From: Flavipsychrobacter sp.
GTDB lineage: Bacteria > Bacteroidota > Bacteroidia > Chitinophagales > Chitinophagaceae
Direction of reading: 5' to 3'
NCBI GenBank assembly: GCA_017849575.1
Contig: JAFIGV010000005.1
Span: 57,148 to 121,147 of the forward strand
DNA length: 64,000 bases
How positions within the stretch are numbered: position 1 is the stretch's first letter; every line of letters starts with the position of its first letter. The translations under genes were made by a program, and so were the position numbers. This document shows, piece after piece, positions 53,200 to 62,225 of this stretch. A model generated the notes under the pieces. The model was not told where the DNA came from. It made no database searches and worked only from the letters and a program-made list of their open reading frames with translations.

Positions 53200-54972
53200 T
53201 TGGCTACAGACAATACGATCAAGAAAGTTTTTGACAGCAGCCTCCTGCGCAGGATATTTTCCTTTGCAAGCCCCTATCGGGGGAGTCTTCGGTTTGCGAT
53301 TACCATGTCTGTGATCCTGGCAGGGCTGGCACCTCTGCGTCCCTATCTGATCCAGCTTTCGGTAGATAAATATATTGCCCACAACCTGCTGCACGGCCTG
53401 GTGTTGCTCAGCATATTCCACCTGGGCATACTGCTGCTGGAAAGCGGACTGAGGTTTTGGTTTCTGTATCGTATCAACTGGCTTGGGCAGACCGTGGTTA
53501 ACGATATACGCAAACATGTATTTCGAAAAGTCATTCATCAGCAGGTAGCTTACTACGACAAGACGGCCATCGGCACACTTACTACCCGCACCATCAACGA
53601 CATAGAGGCGGTGAACGATGTTTTTTCGGAAGGGATTATTTCGATTGTAGCTGATATCCTCACCATTATTGCCATCATCATCGTTATGCTCATCACCGAT
53701 TGGAAGCTCACGCTGATCTGTCTCGTCACTTTCCCATTCCTGATCGTCGCTACGTATTTCTTTAAGGAAAGTGTCAACAAATCATTTCAGCGCGTACGCA
53801 ATGCAGTGGCTGCGCTCAACGCTTTTACGCAGGAGCATATTACCGGTATGTATCTTGTTCAGGCATTTGCGGCAGAACAGCGTGAGATGAATAAGTTTAA
53901 CGAGATCAACAAAGAACACCGGAATGCCAATGTAAAAGCCATTTTCGCCTATTCTGTCTTCTTTCCTGTGGTAGAAATCATTCTGGCCATTTCGATGGGA
54001 TTGCTGGTGTGGTGGGGTGCGTATCGTATGCTTCACTACGAGGTGACGGCAGGTGTGGTCATTGCCTTTGTGATGTACCTCAATCTGCTTTTTCGCCCGC
54101 TGCGCATGCTTGCCGACAAGTTCAACGTACTTCAGATGGGCATGATCGCCGGCGAGCGCATCTTCACAGTACTGGATAGTGAAGAACACCTCAAAAACGA
54201 TGGAACCCTTAGGCCGGAAAAAATCGACGGCCGGGTGACTTTTGATGAGGTACACTTTAGTTACAAAGCCGGTGTGCCCGTACTGAAGGGAATTTCTTTT
54301 GACCTTGCACCGGGGAAAACGCTTGCGGTGGTGGGGCATACAGGTGCGGGCAAAACCTCGATCATCAGTATCTTAAACAGATTATACGAAATTCAGCAGG
54401 GCACAATCCGGATTGACGATAAGGATATACGCGAGTACGACCTCGATTTCCTGCGGGCACATATCGGCATCGTTTTGCAAGACGTGTTTCTCTTCTCCGG
54501 CACAATACTCGAAAACATTACTCTGCGCAATACGGAGATCACGCTGGAACAAGTGGAAGATGTGACGAAAATGTTGGGCATCCACCAGTTTATCTGCAGC
54601 CTGCCGGGTGGCTATCATTTTGACGTAAGGGAGCGCGGAAATACGCTTTCTCAGGGTCAAAGGCAGTTACTGTCCTTTGCCAGGGCTCTATTATACAATC
54701 CGTCCATTCTTGTGCTCGACGAGGCCACTTCTTCTGTAGATAGCGAGAGCGAATTGTTGATTCAGCATGCAATTGACACCCTGATAAAGGGGCGTACATC
54801 TATTGTTATTGCACACCGGCTTTCTACCATCAGGAAGGCTGATCAGATTATTGTTATGGATAAAGGCCGCATCCTGGAGCGTGGCAGCCACAGTTCGCTG
54901 TTGCAGCAACAAGGCCATTACTACCAACTTTACAAAGCAGTAGAAAAACACGAAGAGGAAAAGACACTGTAA
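53200..54972 (+). CDS. ABC exporter, fused membrane and ATPase domains (MsbA/BmrCD-like)
   Basis: A 590-aa half-transporter starting at TTG two bases after prfB. Six transmembrane helices span about residues 25-320. The ATPase domain has Walker A GHTGAGKTSI, Q-loop IGIVLQDVFLFSGT, signature LSQGQRQLLSFARALL and Walker B ILVLDEATSSVDSE. The signature reads LSQGQ rather than LSGGQ, as in part of the exporter family. It would act as a homodimer, exporting lipids or drugs; the substrate is unknown. Confidence 0.93.
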   Translation: MATDNTIKKVFDSSLLRRIFSFASPYRGSLRFAITMSVILAGLAPLRPYLIQLSVDKYIAHNLLHGLVLLSIFHLGILLLESGLRFWFLYRINWLGQTVVNDIRKHVFRKVIHQQVAYYDKTAIGTLTTRTINDIEAVNDVFSEGIISIVADILTIIAIIIVMLITDWKLTLICLVTFPFLIVATYFFKESVNKSFQRVRNAVAALNAFTQEHITGMYLVQAFAAEQREMNKFNEINKEHRNANVKAIFAYSVFFPVVEIILAISMGLLVWWGAYRMLHYEVTAGVVIAFVMYLNLLFRPLRMLADKFNVLQMGMIAGERIFTVLDSEEHLKNDGTLRPEKIDGRVTFDEVHFSYKAGVPVLKGISFDLAPGKTLAVVGHTGAGKTSIISILNRLYEIQQGTIRIDDKDIREYDLDFLRAHIGIVLQDVFLFSGTILENITLRNTEITLEQVEDVTKMLGIHQFICSLPGGYHFDVRERGNTLSQGQRQLLSFARALLYNPSILVLDEATSSVDSESELLIQHAIDTLIKGRTSIVIAHRLSTIRKADQIIVMDKGRILERGSHSSLLQQQGHYYQLYKAVEKHEEEKTL

Positions 54973-55053
54973 GAAGCCCCTGCCGCCATACAGATATCCT
55001 TCAGCAAACTCCTTTGCTCCGTACCTCTCAGAATCCTTTATTTTGCGTGATTT

Positions 55054-55923
55054 ATGAAAGTATGGTGCGGAGTCCTGGGGATCTTACTGGCGTGGCCGTG
55101 TATGGCGCAGCAAAATGTATCGAAAACCACGAGTGTATTTAGCGAGGAAGGCAAGCTACAAATGACCATTAGCTACGACCCTTCCTGCGCCTGCCGCAGC
55201 TACACAGAATACTACCCCGATGGAAAGGTGTATGCAAAAAGGCAGTTTAAGGTGGTAGATAAAGGCGAATACGTGGACGGTGAGGACGTAACCTATTATC
55301 ACGATGGCACCATCAAACAATATAAACTATGGAAGCAGGCTCTACCTTCGGGTAAGGCATTCTTCAACTATGAAAACGGAAAAACCGAACACGAAGAATA
55401 CTATGCAGAGAACTACAAATCCGGCACATGGCAATACTTCGATCGCAACGGAGCACTCATTGCCTCCGTTACTTTTATCGGCAAGCTCAATGCATGGAAT
55501 GGAAAACGGCGCGACTATATCGTGAAACGATACCAGGACGGTAAATTGCTTTATACAGAAGAGTTCAAAAACGGGAAGCTCATTCGCTCCGACAAAAAAA
55601 CCGCTACGGTCACTGCAGGAAAAGCACCGAACAATCCTGTTTCCGGTATTGAAAGTGGAGAAACCTTGTTTCGCCTTAAATGCGCGGCTTGTCACAGCTT
55701 TAATAAAAATGGCTATGGTCCGTCATTAGCAGGAGTTACAAAACGGCGCAGCAAAATCTGGTTGCACAAAATGATTGTTGACGGGATGAAGCTGGTAGAA
55801 CAGGGAGACAAAGAAGCCCTGGCTGTGTATCACCTCTATGGCAATAAAAAACACATCCCTCAGACCCAACTTTCAGAGCAGCAGGTCGATGCAATCATTC
55901 GCTTTCTGTATCAACAGGATTGA
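55054..55923 (+). CDS. Periplasmic MORN-repeat/cytochrome c fusion protein
   Basis: A 289-aa protein with a signal peptide (MKVWCGVLGILLAWPCMAQ). Residues about 30-180 form MORN_2-type repeats (YTEYYPDGKVYAKRQF, TYYHDGTIKQYKLW, YFDRNGALIASVTF, RYQDGKLLYTEEFKNGKL). Residues about 195-289 are a class I cytochrome c domain with haem motif CAACH (210-214), GYGPSLAGVTKR and a candidate axial Met at 240 or 245. The C-terminus LSEQQVDAIIRFLYQQ is the usual last helix. Fusion of a YwqK-like repeat domain to a cytochrome c is unusual. Periplasmic electron transfer is inferred. Confidence 0.88.
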   Translation: MKVWCGVLGILLAWPCMAQQNVSKTTSVFSEEGKLQMTISYDPSCACRSYTEYYPDGKVYAKRQFKVVDKGEYVDGEDVTYYHDGTIKQYKLWKQALPSGKAFFNYENGKTEHEEYYAENYKSGTWQYFDRNGALIASVTFIGKLNAWNGKRRDYIVKRYQDGKLLYTEEFKNGKLIRSDKKTATVTAGKAPNNPVSGIESGETLFRLKCAACHSFNKNGYGPSLAGVTKRRSKIWLHKMIVDGMKLVEQGDKEALAVYHLYGNKKHIPQTQLSEQQVDAIIRFLYQQD

Positions 55924-55972
55924 AAGCGCAGCGGTAGGTACCGGAATCCACAAAAGACACCGAAAATGAAAA

Positions 55973-55992
55973 GGGCTGCCCGAAAGCAGCCC
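55973..55992. terminator. Hairpin between cytochrome fusion gene and GEVED gene
   Basis: A 7-bp perfect stem (GGGCTGC/GCAGCCC) with a 6-nt loop. The minus-strand side is followed by a CTTTTCATTTT tract, so it mainly serves the GEVED gene. Confidence 0.75.
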
Positions 55993-56017
55993 ATTTCATT
56001 TGGTATTTCAAGTGATA

Positions 56018-59000
56018 CTATTTCTTGTTCACTTTGATGACCTCGTTGTGTGTATTATCGCTATACTTAACGAAGTACATACCTTCTGCCAGACCGTGCA
56101 TATCTATTTCTGCATACTGATCTGTCATAGAAATCACCTTGATGGTTTTTCCAGCAGCATCTGAAATGGTGATCAATGCACTGTTGTCAGTCGTTCCATG
56201 AGCCTTCACCATCAGCTTGTCGCCAACAGGGTTCGGGAACGCTTCTACTGCAAAAGAACCACCTTTCACGTAGGCTGTCACCACTTCTGAGTAGGACTCT
56301 TTGCCCGATCCTGTTACCGTCTTGAGGCGGTAGTAGTTAAGACCAGACACCGGAGCTTCATCCCAGTATGTGTACGTAGCCGGTTGACCCTTAGCTTCTA
56401 TAGTCGCCAGTTTGCTGTAGTCGCGGCCATTGCTGCTTCTTTCGAGAACAAAGAAATCTCCCGGATCTTCTGAAGAAGTCTTCCAGTCAATTCTGTTTCT
56501 GTTTTCAACATTGGTGGCATTGATATCCAGCAATTTGATCTCCAGCGGAACGCCTGTAGCTGTAAGCGTAAACGGACCGCCATTACCAGAACCATATCCG
56601 CCTACCAACACATAATAAGTAGTGTTGCTCACCGCCGAGAACGATGTTTCAGAGAGGACTCCGCAGAAGTCATCGTTGTAGGTAACACAGGAAATAAAGC
56701 TACCACAGCTACCATCGTACACCCGGATGTAGGAATCCCAGCTAGATGATGAAGTACACAAGGAAAGTGTCAATGTACCCGAAGCTACCGGAGTAACCGT
56801 GTACCACAAACCTTTGTAAAAACCACTGGTAGCACTTCCGCAGCTTACAGATGGCGGAGCATCGTCTGTTGCGTTCGTATTGTCGCCTGTGATGATACCA
56901 TTCCAGGGTACAGGTACTGCACCGCCGCAGGTATCGTTGGTAATGGGCGTAAGCATTGTCAGGGAAGTCCAGGCTGAGTATCCGTTAGAACCGCAATCCG
57001 TGCGTACGTGCAAATAGTAGGTGCTATTCGCATTAAGTCCCGGATAAGTTGGCGGCGTATTGGAGGCAGTAGTCATGATCGTGCTGCTCGAATTGGGTGC
57101 CAGTGTGCTCGTCTGATCTATTGCATACTCATAACCAACGGCTCCTACCACTGTATTCCAGGTTACGTCTGCGCTGGTAGTGGTAGGATAAGTGGCTGCA
57201 AGTCCGGACGGTGTAAGACATGAAGGCGTCTCAGCGATAGAGATATCATCGATTGAGATATCGCCCGCGAAGCTGGTACCTTGTGTGCCCTGGAACCTGA
57301 TCTGAACGGTGCTGTTATAGCCAGCCAAAGAAACACTTCTTTGCAGCCATGCACCCGCCTGTGAGGCCTGCTGTGCACCGATAAGACTATCTATCGGATT
57401 CCATGTAGTTCCGTTTGTTGAAGCCAGAATCACAAGTTTGTTGATATTGGTACCGAACATATGATACCAGAACGACAACTGCGGAACCGTAAGCCCTGAT
57501 ACATCAACCAGTGGCGTTGTCAGGTCTGCAATGTCTGTACCCGTGAAAGAACCGTAAGACGCTTCCGTGAAGAAGAAGTGAGTTCCGCTGTGTGCAGAAG
57601 TAGGACCGGTACCGCTCGAGGGTGTAGTACCCGTTCCGCTCACCTGCCATGAATACACAAAACCTGGGGTTGGGTTAGCCAGCCAGCACTCGGAGAGTGG
57701 ACCTGTACCGCTATTAGCAGGTTGTGATTCCACATCATAAGTCCAGGGAGCAGTGATGGTGCTTGACATAGATACTACATTGGAAGTATCCGACAGGCCG
57801 CTTCCGCTACAGGTTACAATCATACGGTAGTCTGTAGGTGTTGAGATACCCGAAGGCTCCGTGTAGGATGTGTTTGTAGCTGTAGGAATATCAGTCCATG
57901 TGTTCGCACCGCCCGGAGAAGTCTGCCATTGGTAGGTAATACCCGCACCATAAGTGAATGCAGTATCAGTTACCGTAAACGGAATGCCGGAGCATGCGCT
58001 TGCAGGACCATAAGCCGTACCGGCTACAGGTGTACCTGTACAAGCTGCAGCAGCAGTGATGTTGATGGTATAATCTTCAGTTTCGCCATATCCAAAAGAA
58101 AGACATGGGGTAAGACCAGTTCCTGAATATCCTTCCGCAGCTATTACTCTCATACCTGTGTTACCCGGTACTGCTGATGGAGGAATGTTGAAAGAACCTG
58201 TGATATTTCTCGGACCCTGTGCTGTTGCAGGTTCTACGAACACTTGCTCGCCCGGATCGCTGAAACTTCCATTCTGGTTAAAGTCAATCCAGATGGAAGC
58301 ACCGAATGAATAATAGCTCGGACCATCACACTCATCTTCCTGGATCGTGAACGAAACGGACTGACCTTGCTGAACTGATGTCAAAGCGCCAAGCGAAGTG
58401 AAATTAGAATAACGGCTCAGCATAGAACCCGCACCCGGCGCAGGCGTAGTACATCCGTTAGTTCCTGCATAAGCTGCCGGAGTTGAAGCACCGTTTACGG
58501 TTACTGAATAGATTTCTTCGTCGCCTGTGTATAGTGCCGCAGAAGCGCAGTAGCAGCTATAGAACGGACTCATACCCACAGTCAGAATGTTCGAAGTATC
58601 TGAGCTGGATGAGTTGGCACATACAATGTACATGCGGTAGTCCGTAGCCGAAGTAATACCACCCGAAACCGTGTAAGACGGATTGGTTGCACCCATAATG
58701 TCGGTCCACAAACCTGAGCCGGAAGGTGCAGTTTGCCATTGTACGGTGATGCCCTGGCCAATTGTGTAAGTAGAGTTCGCAATGCTGAAAGTTGCGTTCG
58801 CACAAACGTCTATTGGACCTGTGGCCGTACCTGCACTTGGCGTACCTGTACAGTTGGTGGTTTGCATGATTTCAATCACGTAGTCTTCTGTCTCGTAGTC
58901 ATCAAAGGTTGTACAGGCATCCAAAGGACTGTAACCTGTGTAGAACAACCTTACGCGCATTCCGGTATAGCCAGGTATGGCCGTAAGAGGCACGTTGAAT

Positions 59001-60682
59001 GATGCAGTACCATTAGTATTGTTCCAGGTCGGGTTGATAAACTCAGCCGAGTCAAATGTTCCGCTCTGATCGTAGTCAATCCAAACACCGGCATAGTAAC
59101 CTGAGTACGGAGCCATAAGATTCAGGGTGTAGCTTACGCCCTGTGTCAGTTGCGCTGTAGTAGTTGTAGTAGTCGGGTAGAACAAAGTGTAGCCGGTAGG
59201 CGACGAGGTAGAAGAAGTATTATTGTTCAGCGTAGTCGTTGGAATTTCTACACTGGTAAGGTAGTTAATAGGATAGCTGTTCAACTGGCTACCTGTCTTA
59301 GGACCACAATAACAGATGTAGAACGGACTAATAGTTACTGATACCGTGTTCGAGATGTCGAACTGGCCACCGTTGGCACAGGTTACTACAGCATGGTAGT
59401 CCATGGGCGAAGTGATACCCGCGCTTACCGTGTAAAGAGGCTGCGTGGCACCAGGAATCGGTGTCCAGAGACCAGCACCGGCAGGAGATTCTTCCCACTG
59501 TACGCTAACGCCAAGACCCACTGAATTACCCGTAAGCTGCAGGTTGAAGGCTACGCCTGCACAAGTATCTACAGGACCTGTCGCAAAACCGGCAGTGGGT
59601 GTACCAGAACAAGGCACTGCAGCCGCTATGGTGAGCACGTAATCTTCTGTCTCGTAGTCATAGGCAGGCTGACAAGCCATGGTATTGTTGTAGCTATTCC
59701 AGTAAGTACGCAAACGCATGCCGGTAAGACCAGGCGTAGCCGTAAGCGGAACTGTGAAAGTTGCTGTACCCGAAAGACTGTTGTAGGTCACCGGAATGTA
59801 CTCGGAGGTATCGAATGTTCCGCTACCATCATAGTCGATCCATACACCGGTATAGTATCCCGAGTAAGCCAGCGTGGTGTTAAGCTGGTATTGCACACCC
59901 TGAGTCAACGTCGCAGTAGTGTTGGTCGTTGTGGGATAATACAGCGTATAACCATTTGAGGTTGTCGTCGGATTAGCCAGTGTAGTGGTAGGGATAGCTA
60001 CGTTTGTCAGATAGTTTGATCCGAAACCAGAATTAAGCGTTACGCCTGTAGCCGGACCGCAATAACAAACATAGAACGGACTCACACCAACAGAAACTGT
60101 AGTAGAGTTAGCAAAACCACCGCCGTTGGCACAAGTTACTACTGCATGGTAATCCATAGCCGAAGTAATACCCGCACTAACGGTATAAGTAGAATTGGTT
60201 GCATTGGGAATGGGAGTCCAAAGACCACTGCCTGCAGGAGACTCTTCCCACTGAATGGAAATACCCGAGAAAGAAGAAGAGAAACCAGTCAGGGAAAGAT
60301 TGAATGCGGTGTTAGGACACACAGTAGAGGAACTTGCGTTCGCTGTACCACCAGTAGGGCTACCAGAGCAAGCTGGCGGAGTGTAGATGTCAACAAGATA
60401 ATCTTCAGTTTCACCATAGCCATATGTACCGCAAGGTGTTGACGAGGTGCTTCCACCTTCGATCAGCGACACGCGCATACGGGTGGTACCCAGTGTAGCC
60501 GTTGAAGGTATTGAGAGAAGACCTGAAAGAATATATCCGCTGGGCGAATAAGTAAATCCACCCTGATACACTACTTCTTCTCCGGGGTCAGTGAATGACC
60601 CGTTTTGGTTGAAGTCTATCCAAATCTTCATTGCAGCACCATAAGAGCCGCCGCATGAACCCGCATTTACAGACCAGGGCAC
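56018..60682 (-). CDS. GEVED/T9SS giant surface protein, downstream part after frameshift
   Basis: A 1554-aa frame that lacks its own signal peptide; it continues a gene starting at 61743, and the frame is open back to about 60790. Four GEVED domains end in (G/Y)ETEDY motifs and alternate with Ig-like modules (CSGTPTAG-type start, QWEESPAG, LWTPIPGATQ). A jelly-roll-like and fibronectin-like part follows (PSGLAATYPTTTSADVTWN), then a pre-peptidase-type domain (SWDSYIRVYDGSCGSFISC). The C-terminus has a T9SS type A sorting domain (VEAFPNPVGDKLMVKAHG ... GMYFVKYSD). It is secreted to the cell surface if the frame is repaired. Confidence 0.85.
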   Translation of the reverse strand: MPWSVNAGSCGGSYGAAMKIWIDFNQNGSFTDPGEEVVYQGGFTYSPSGYILSGLLSIPSTATLGTTRMRVSLIEGGSTSSTPCGTYGYGETEDYLVDIYTPPACSGSPTGGTANASSSTVCPNTAFNLSLTGFSSSFSGISIQWEESPAGSGLWTPIPNATNSTYTVSAGITSAMDYHAVVTCANGGGFANSTTVSVGVSPFYVCYCGPATGVTLNSGFGSNYLTNVAIPTTTLANPTTTSNGYTLYYPTTTNTTATLTQGVQYQLNTTLAYSGYYTGVWIDYDGSGTFDTSEYIPVTYNSLSGTATFTVPLTATPGLTGMRLRTYWNSYNNTMACQPAYDYETEDYVLTIAAAVPCSGTPTAGFATGPVDTCAGVAFNLQLTGNSVGLGVSVQWEESPAGAGLWTPIPGATQPLYTVSAGITSPMDYHAVVTCANGGQFDISNTVSVTISPFYICYCGPKTGSQLNSYPINYLTSVEIPTTTLNNNTSSTSSPTGYTLFYPTTTTTTAQLTQGVSYTLNLMAPYSGYYAGVWIDYDQSGTFDSAEFINPTWNNTNGTASFNVPLTAIPGYTGMRVRLFYTGYSPLDACTTFDDYETEDYVIEIMQTTNCTGTPSAGTATGPIDVCANATFSIANSTYTIGQGITVQWQTAPSGSGLWTDIMGATNPSYTVSGGITSATDYRMYIVCANSSSSDTSNILTVGMSPFYSCYCASAALYTGDEEIYSVTVNGASTPAAYAGTNGCTTPAPGAGSMLSRYSNFTSLGALTSVQQGQSVSFTIQEDECDGPSYYSFGASIWIDFNQNGSFSDPGEQVFVEPATAQGPRNITGSFNIPPSAVPGNTGMRVIAAEGYSGTGLTPCLSFGYGETEDYTINITAAAACTGTPVAGTAYGPASACSGIPFTVTDTAFTYGAGITYQWQTSPGGANTWTDIPTATNTSYTEPSGISTPTDYRMIVTCSGSGLSDTSNVVSMSSTITAPWTYDVESQPANSGTGPLSECWLANPTPGFVYSWQVSGTGTTPSSGTGPTSAHSGTHFFFTEASYGSFTGTDIADLTTPLVDVSGLTVPQLSFWYHMFGTNINKLVILASTNGTTWNPIDSLIGAQQASQAGAWLQRSVSLAGYNSTVQIRFQGTQGTSFAGDISIDDISIAETPSCLTPSGLAATYPTTTSADVTWNTVVGAVGYEYAIDQTSTLAPNSSSTIMTTASNTPPTYPGLNANSTYYLHVRTDCGSNGYSAWTSLTMLTPITNDTCGGAVPVPWNGIITGDNTNATDDAPPSVSCGSATSGFYKGLWYTVTPVASGTLTLSLCTSSSSWDSYIRVYDGSCGSFISCVTYNDDFCGVLSETSFSAVSNTTYYVLVGGYGSGNGGPFTLTATGVPLEIKLLDINATNVENRNRIDWKTSSEDPGDFFVLERSSNGRDYSKLATIEAKGQPATYTYWDEAPVSGLNYYRLKTVTGSGKESYSEVVTAYVKGGSFAVEAFPNPVGDKLMVKAHGTTDNSALITISDAAGKTIKVISMTDQYAEIDMHGLAEGMYFVKYSDNTHNEVIKVNKK

Positions 60683-60786
60683 AGTGGTACCGGCACCTAA
60701 ACCCGCTGCAGGTAATACAGTGGTGTAATCTGTGTACAGATTGTTGCCTGAAGAACAAGTGGAGGTGTTGTTCAGCGTATCTACGG

Positions 60787-61743
60787 TTACATTAATATTT
60801 CACCGTCACCCGTAAACTGTGCACCGGTAGTACAGTAACAGTTGTAGAACGGATTCACAGAAACAGTTACTAAAGATGAGGTATCGCTCGCGCTCGAAGA
60901 AGTACAAGTGATGATAGCTGCAAAATCAGTGTTCGCACTAATCGTAGTGCTGTAAGTGCTCAAAGTAGCACCAGAAATGAGTGACCATGTATTGGCACCT
61001 GCTGGCGAAGAAATCCACTGATACGTAAGGCCGGAAGCGGCAGTCTGACCGCTTAAGGACAGGTTTACAGCAGTTGCTGGGCAAACCGCAGCTGCAGAAG
61101 CCACCGCGGTACCGCCAGTCGGCGTACCCGTACAGGCTACGTTTGGCGTGTACGTTACAGAGAGCTTAGGCTGCTGTGTAGCCGTAGAACCATAGCCATA
61201 AATTTCATAACTGTTTGTAGATCCTCTTACAAAACTGATCACCACTTTAGAGCCCAGATTGTTGGCTACAAGCGTTTGAGCAGCGGCGTTAAGAGACAAC
61301 GTAATGGTAGTGGCTGCACCCCATGTTGCAGCATTGAAGTTTGTACCGCTCGTTGCGTCGAGCATGGTGTACAAAGTGGCTCCCGACATTGTAGCGGGAT
61401 CATTAGTAGCCGTCCACTGGAAACCACCAATATAGTTGGTAGCACCTGAGAGCACGGTGTTGCTCGTGGTCGTAAATTCAAGGCTTACAGCAGTTACGGT
61501 AGAACCCGACGGAATGCTGCTCAGGTCGAAAATCGCCCAGCCTCTGTTATTTAACTGTGTTACGTCAATGATGAGGTCATCATTCTTTGTACCGCTGGCA
61601 TTCACGGAGCCTGTTGCATAACTGCCCGTAGTACCCGTCGCGTTGACCGTCGTGGTAATTTGTGCATTAGCCGCAAGGCTTCCAAACAGCAGAAGCATCA
61701 GCAGTAACACAGGCCGGAAAGGAGTGTATACTTTTATTCTCAT
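60787..61743 (-). CDS. GEVED/T9SS giant surface protein, N-terminal part before frameshift
   Basis: A 318-aa frame with a signal peptide (MRIKVYTPFRPVLLLMLLLF ... cleavage after ANA). The first module resembles a DNRLRE/CBM96-type beta-sandwich (IIDVTQLNNRGWAIFDLSSI, then VTAVSLEFTTTSNT). An Ig-like module follows with the same pattern as the downstream ones (GLTYQWISSPAGANTWSLIS). It ends at FTGDGEILM, where homologous units read TGDEEIYSVTV. Reading one base out of step continues NVTVDTLNNTSTCSSGN and on into the downstream frame, so this and the next frame are one gene broken by a single-base frameshift. Confidence 0.85.
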   Translation of the reverse strand: MRIKVYTPFRPVLLLMLLLFGSLAANAQITTTVNATGTTGSYATGSVNASGTKNDDLIIDVTQLNNRGWAIFDLSSIPSGSTVTAVSLEFTTTSNTVLSGATNYIGGFQWTATNDPATMSGATLYTMLDATSGTNFNAATWGAATTITLSLNAAAQTLVANNLGSKVVISFVRGSTNSYEIYGYGSTATQQPKLSVTYTPNVACTGTPTGGTAVASAAAVCPATAVNLSLSGQTAASGLTYQWISSPAGANTWSLISGATLSTYSTTISANTDFAAIITCTSSSASDTSSLVTVSVNPFYNCYCTTGAQFTGDGEILM

Positions 61744-62167
61744 GTTTTGGATTTTACGTGCCTACTCTGGAAAAGGTTTTCGGCGATCCCTTCTATGTCC
61801 AATTGCGAATGGAGGAACAATCTTAATACGTCAAATCGGTCTGAAAAACCAACAATGGGTTTAGTCAGGCCGTAGATATGTCTGGTAGTATTTTACTTAT
61901 CCAAAATGTTGATAAGCAGAGGCGTGCAAGAGTCTGTCCAAAGTAAATTCCTGGTGCGGGTAAGTCAACAGTGTAGCGTCTAGATTGTTTCCTGGGTAGA
62001 TCAATGTTATCATGGGTAAAGTCCTAAAAAAATTGTAATGGTTTAGTAAATCTATAGAAAAGAAGTTTTAAAGAAAAAAATCCAAAAGCATAAAATCAAT
62101 TCTACTTTGTTTCATTCTGAATGCTAAACAGATACTCAAAATTTATTACATGAAGTTAAAAGGGCAT
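61744..62167 (-). other. Intergenic region with 5' leader of the GEVED gene
   Basis: No gene is seen. On the minus strand TTG (61966-61968) and TACTTTG (61939-61945) are separated by 20 bases and make a plausible promoter. Its transcript would have a leader of nearly 190 nt. The rest is AT-rich. Confidence 0.4.
61939..61968 (-). promoter_or_regulatory. Candidate promoter of the GEVED gene
   Basis: TTG, a 20-base spacer and TACTTTG, one T short of the TAnnTTTG consensus. Confidence 0.45.
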
Positions 62168-62173
62168 TAAAAA

Positions 62174-62199
62174 AGGGCTGTCCTGGGAAGGACAACCCT
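62174..62199 (-). terminator. Terminator of the last T9SS gene
   Basis: A 10-position stem (AGGGTTGTCC/GGACAGCCCT on the minus strand, one mismatch) is followed by seven T. Confidence 0.85.
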
Positions 62200-62225
62200 T
62201 ATTATTCCATCAGGATGAGACTGTA

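Noticed and set aside
60785..60800. Programmed ribosomal frameshift in the GEVED gene
   Set aside because: No slippery heptamer or downstream structure was recognised; a mutation or assembly error is simpler.
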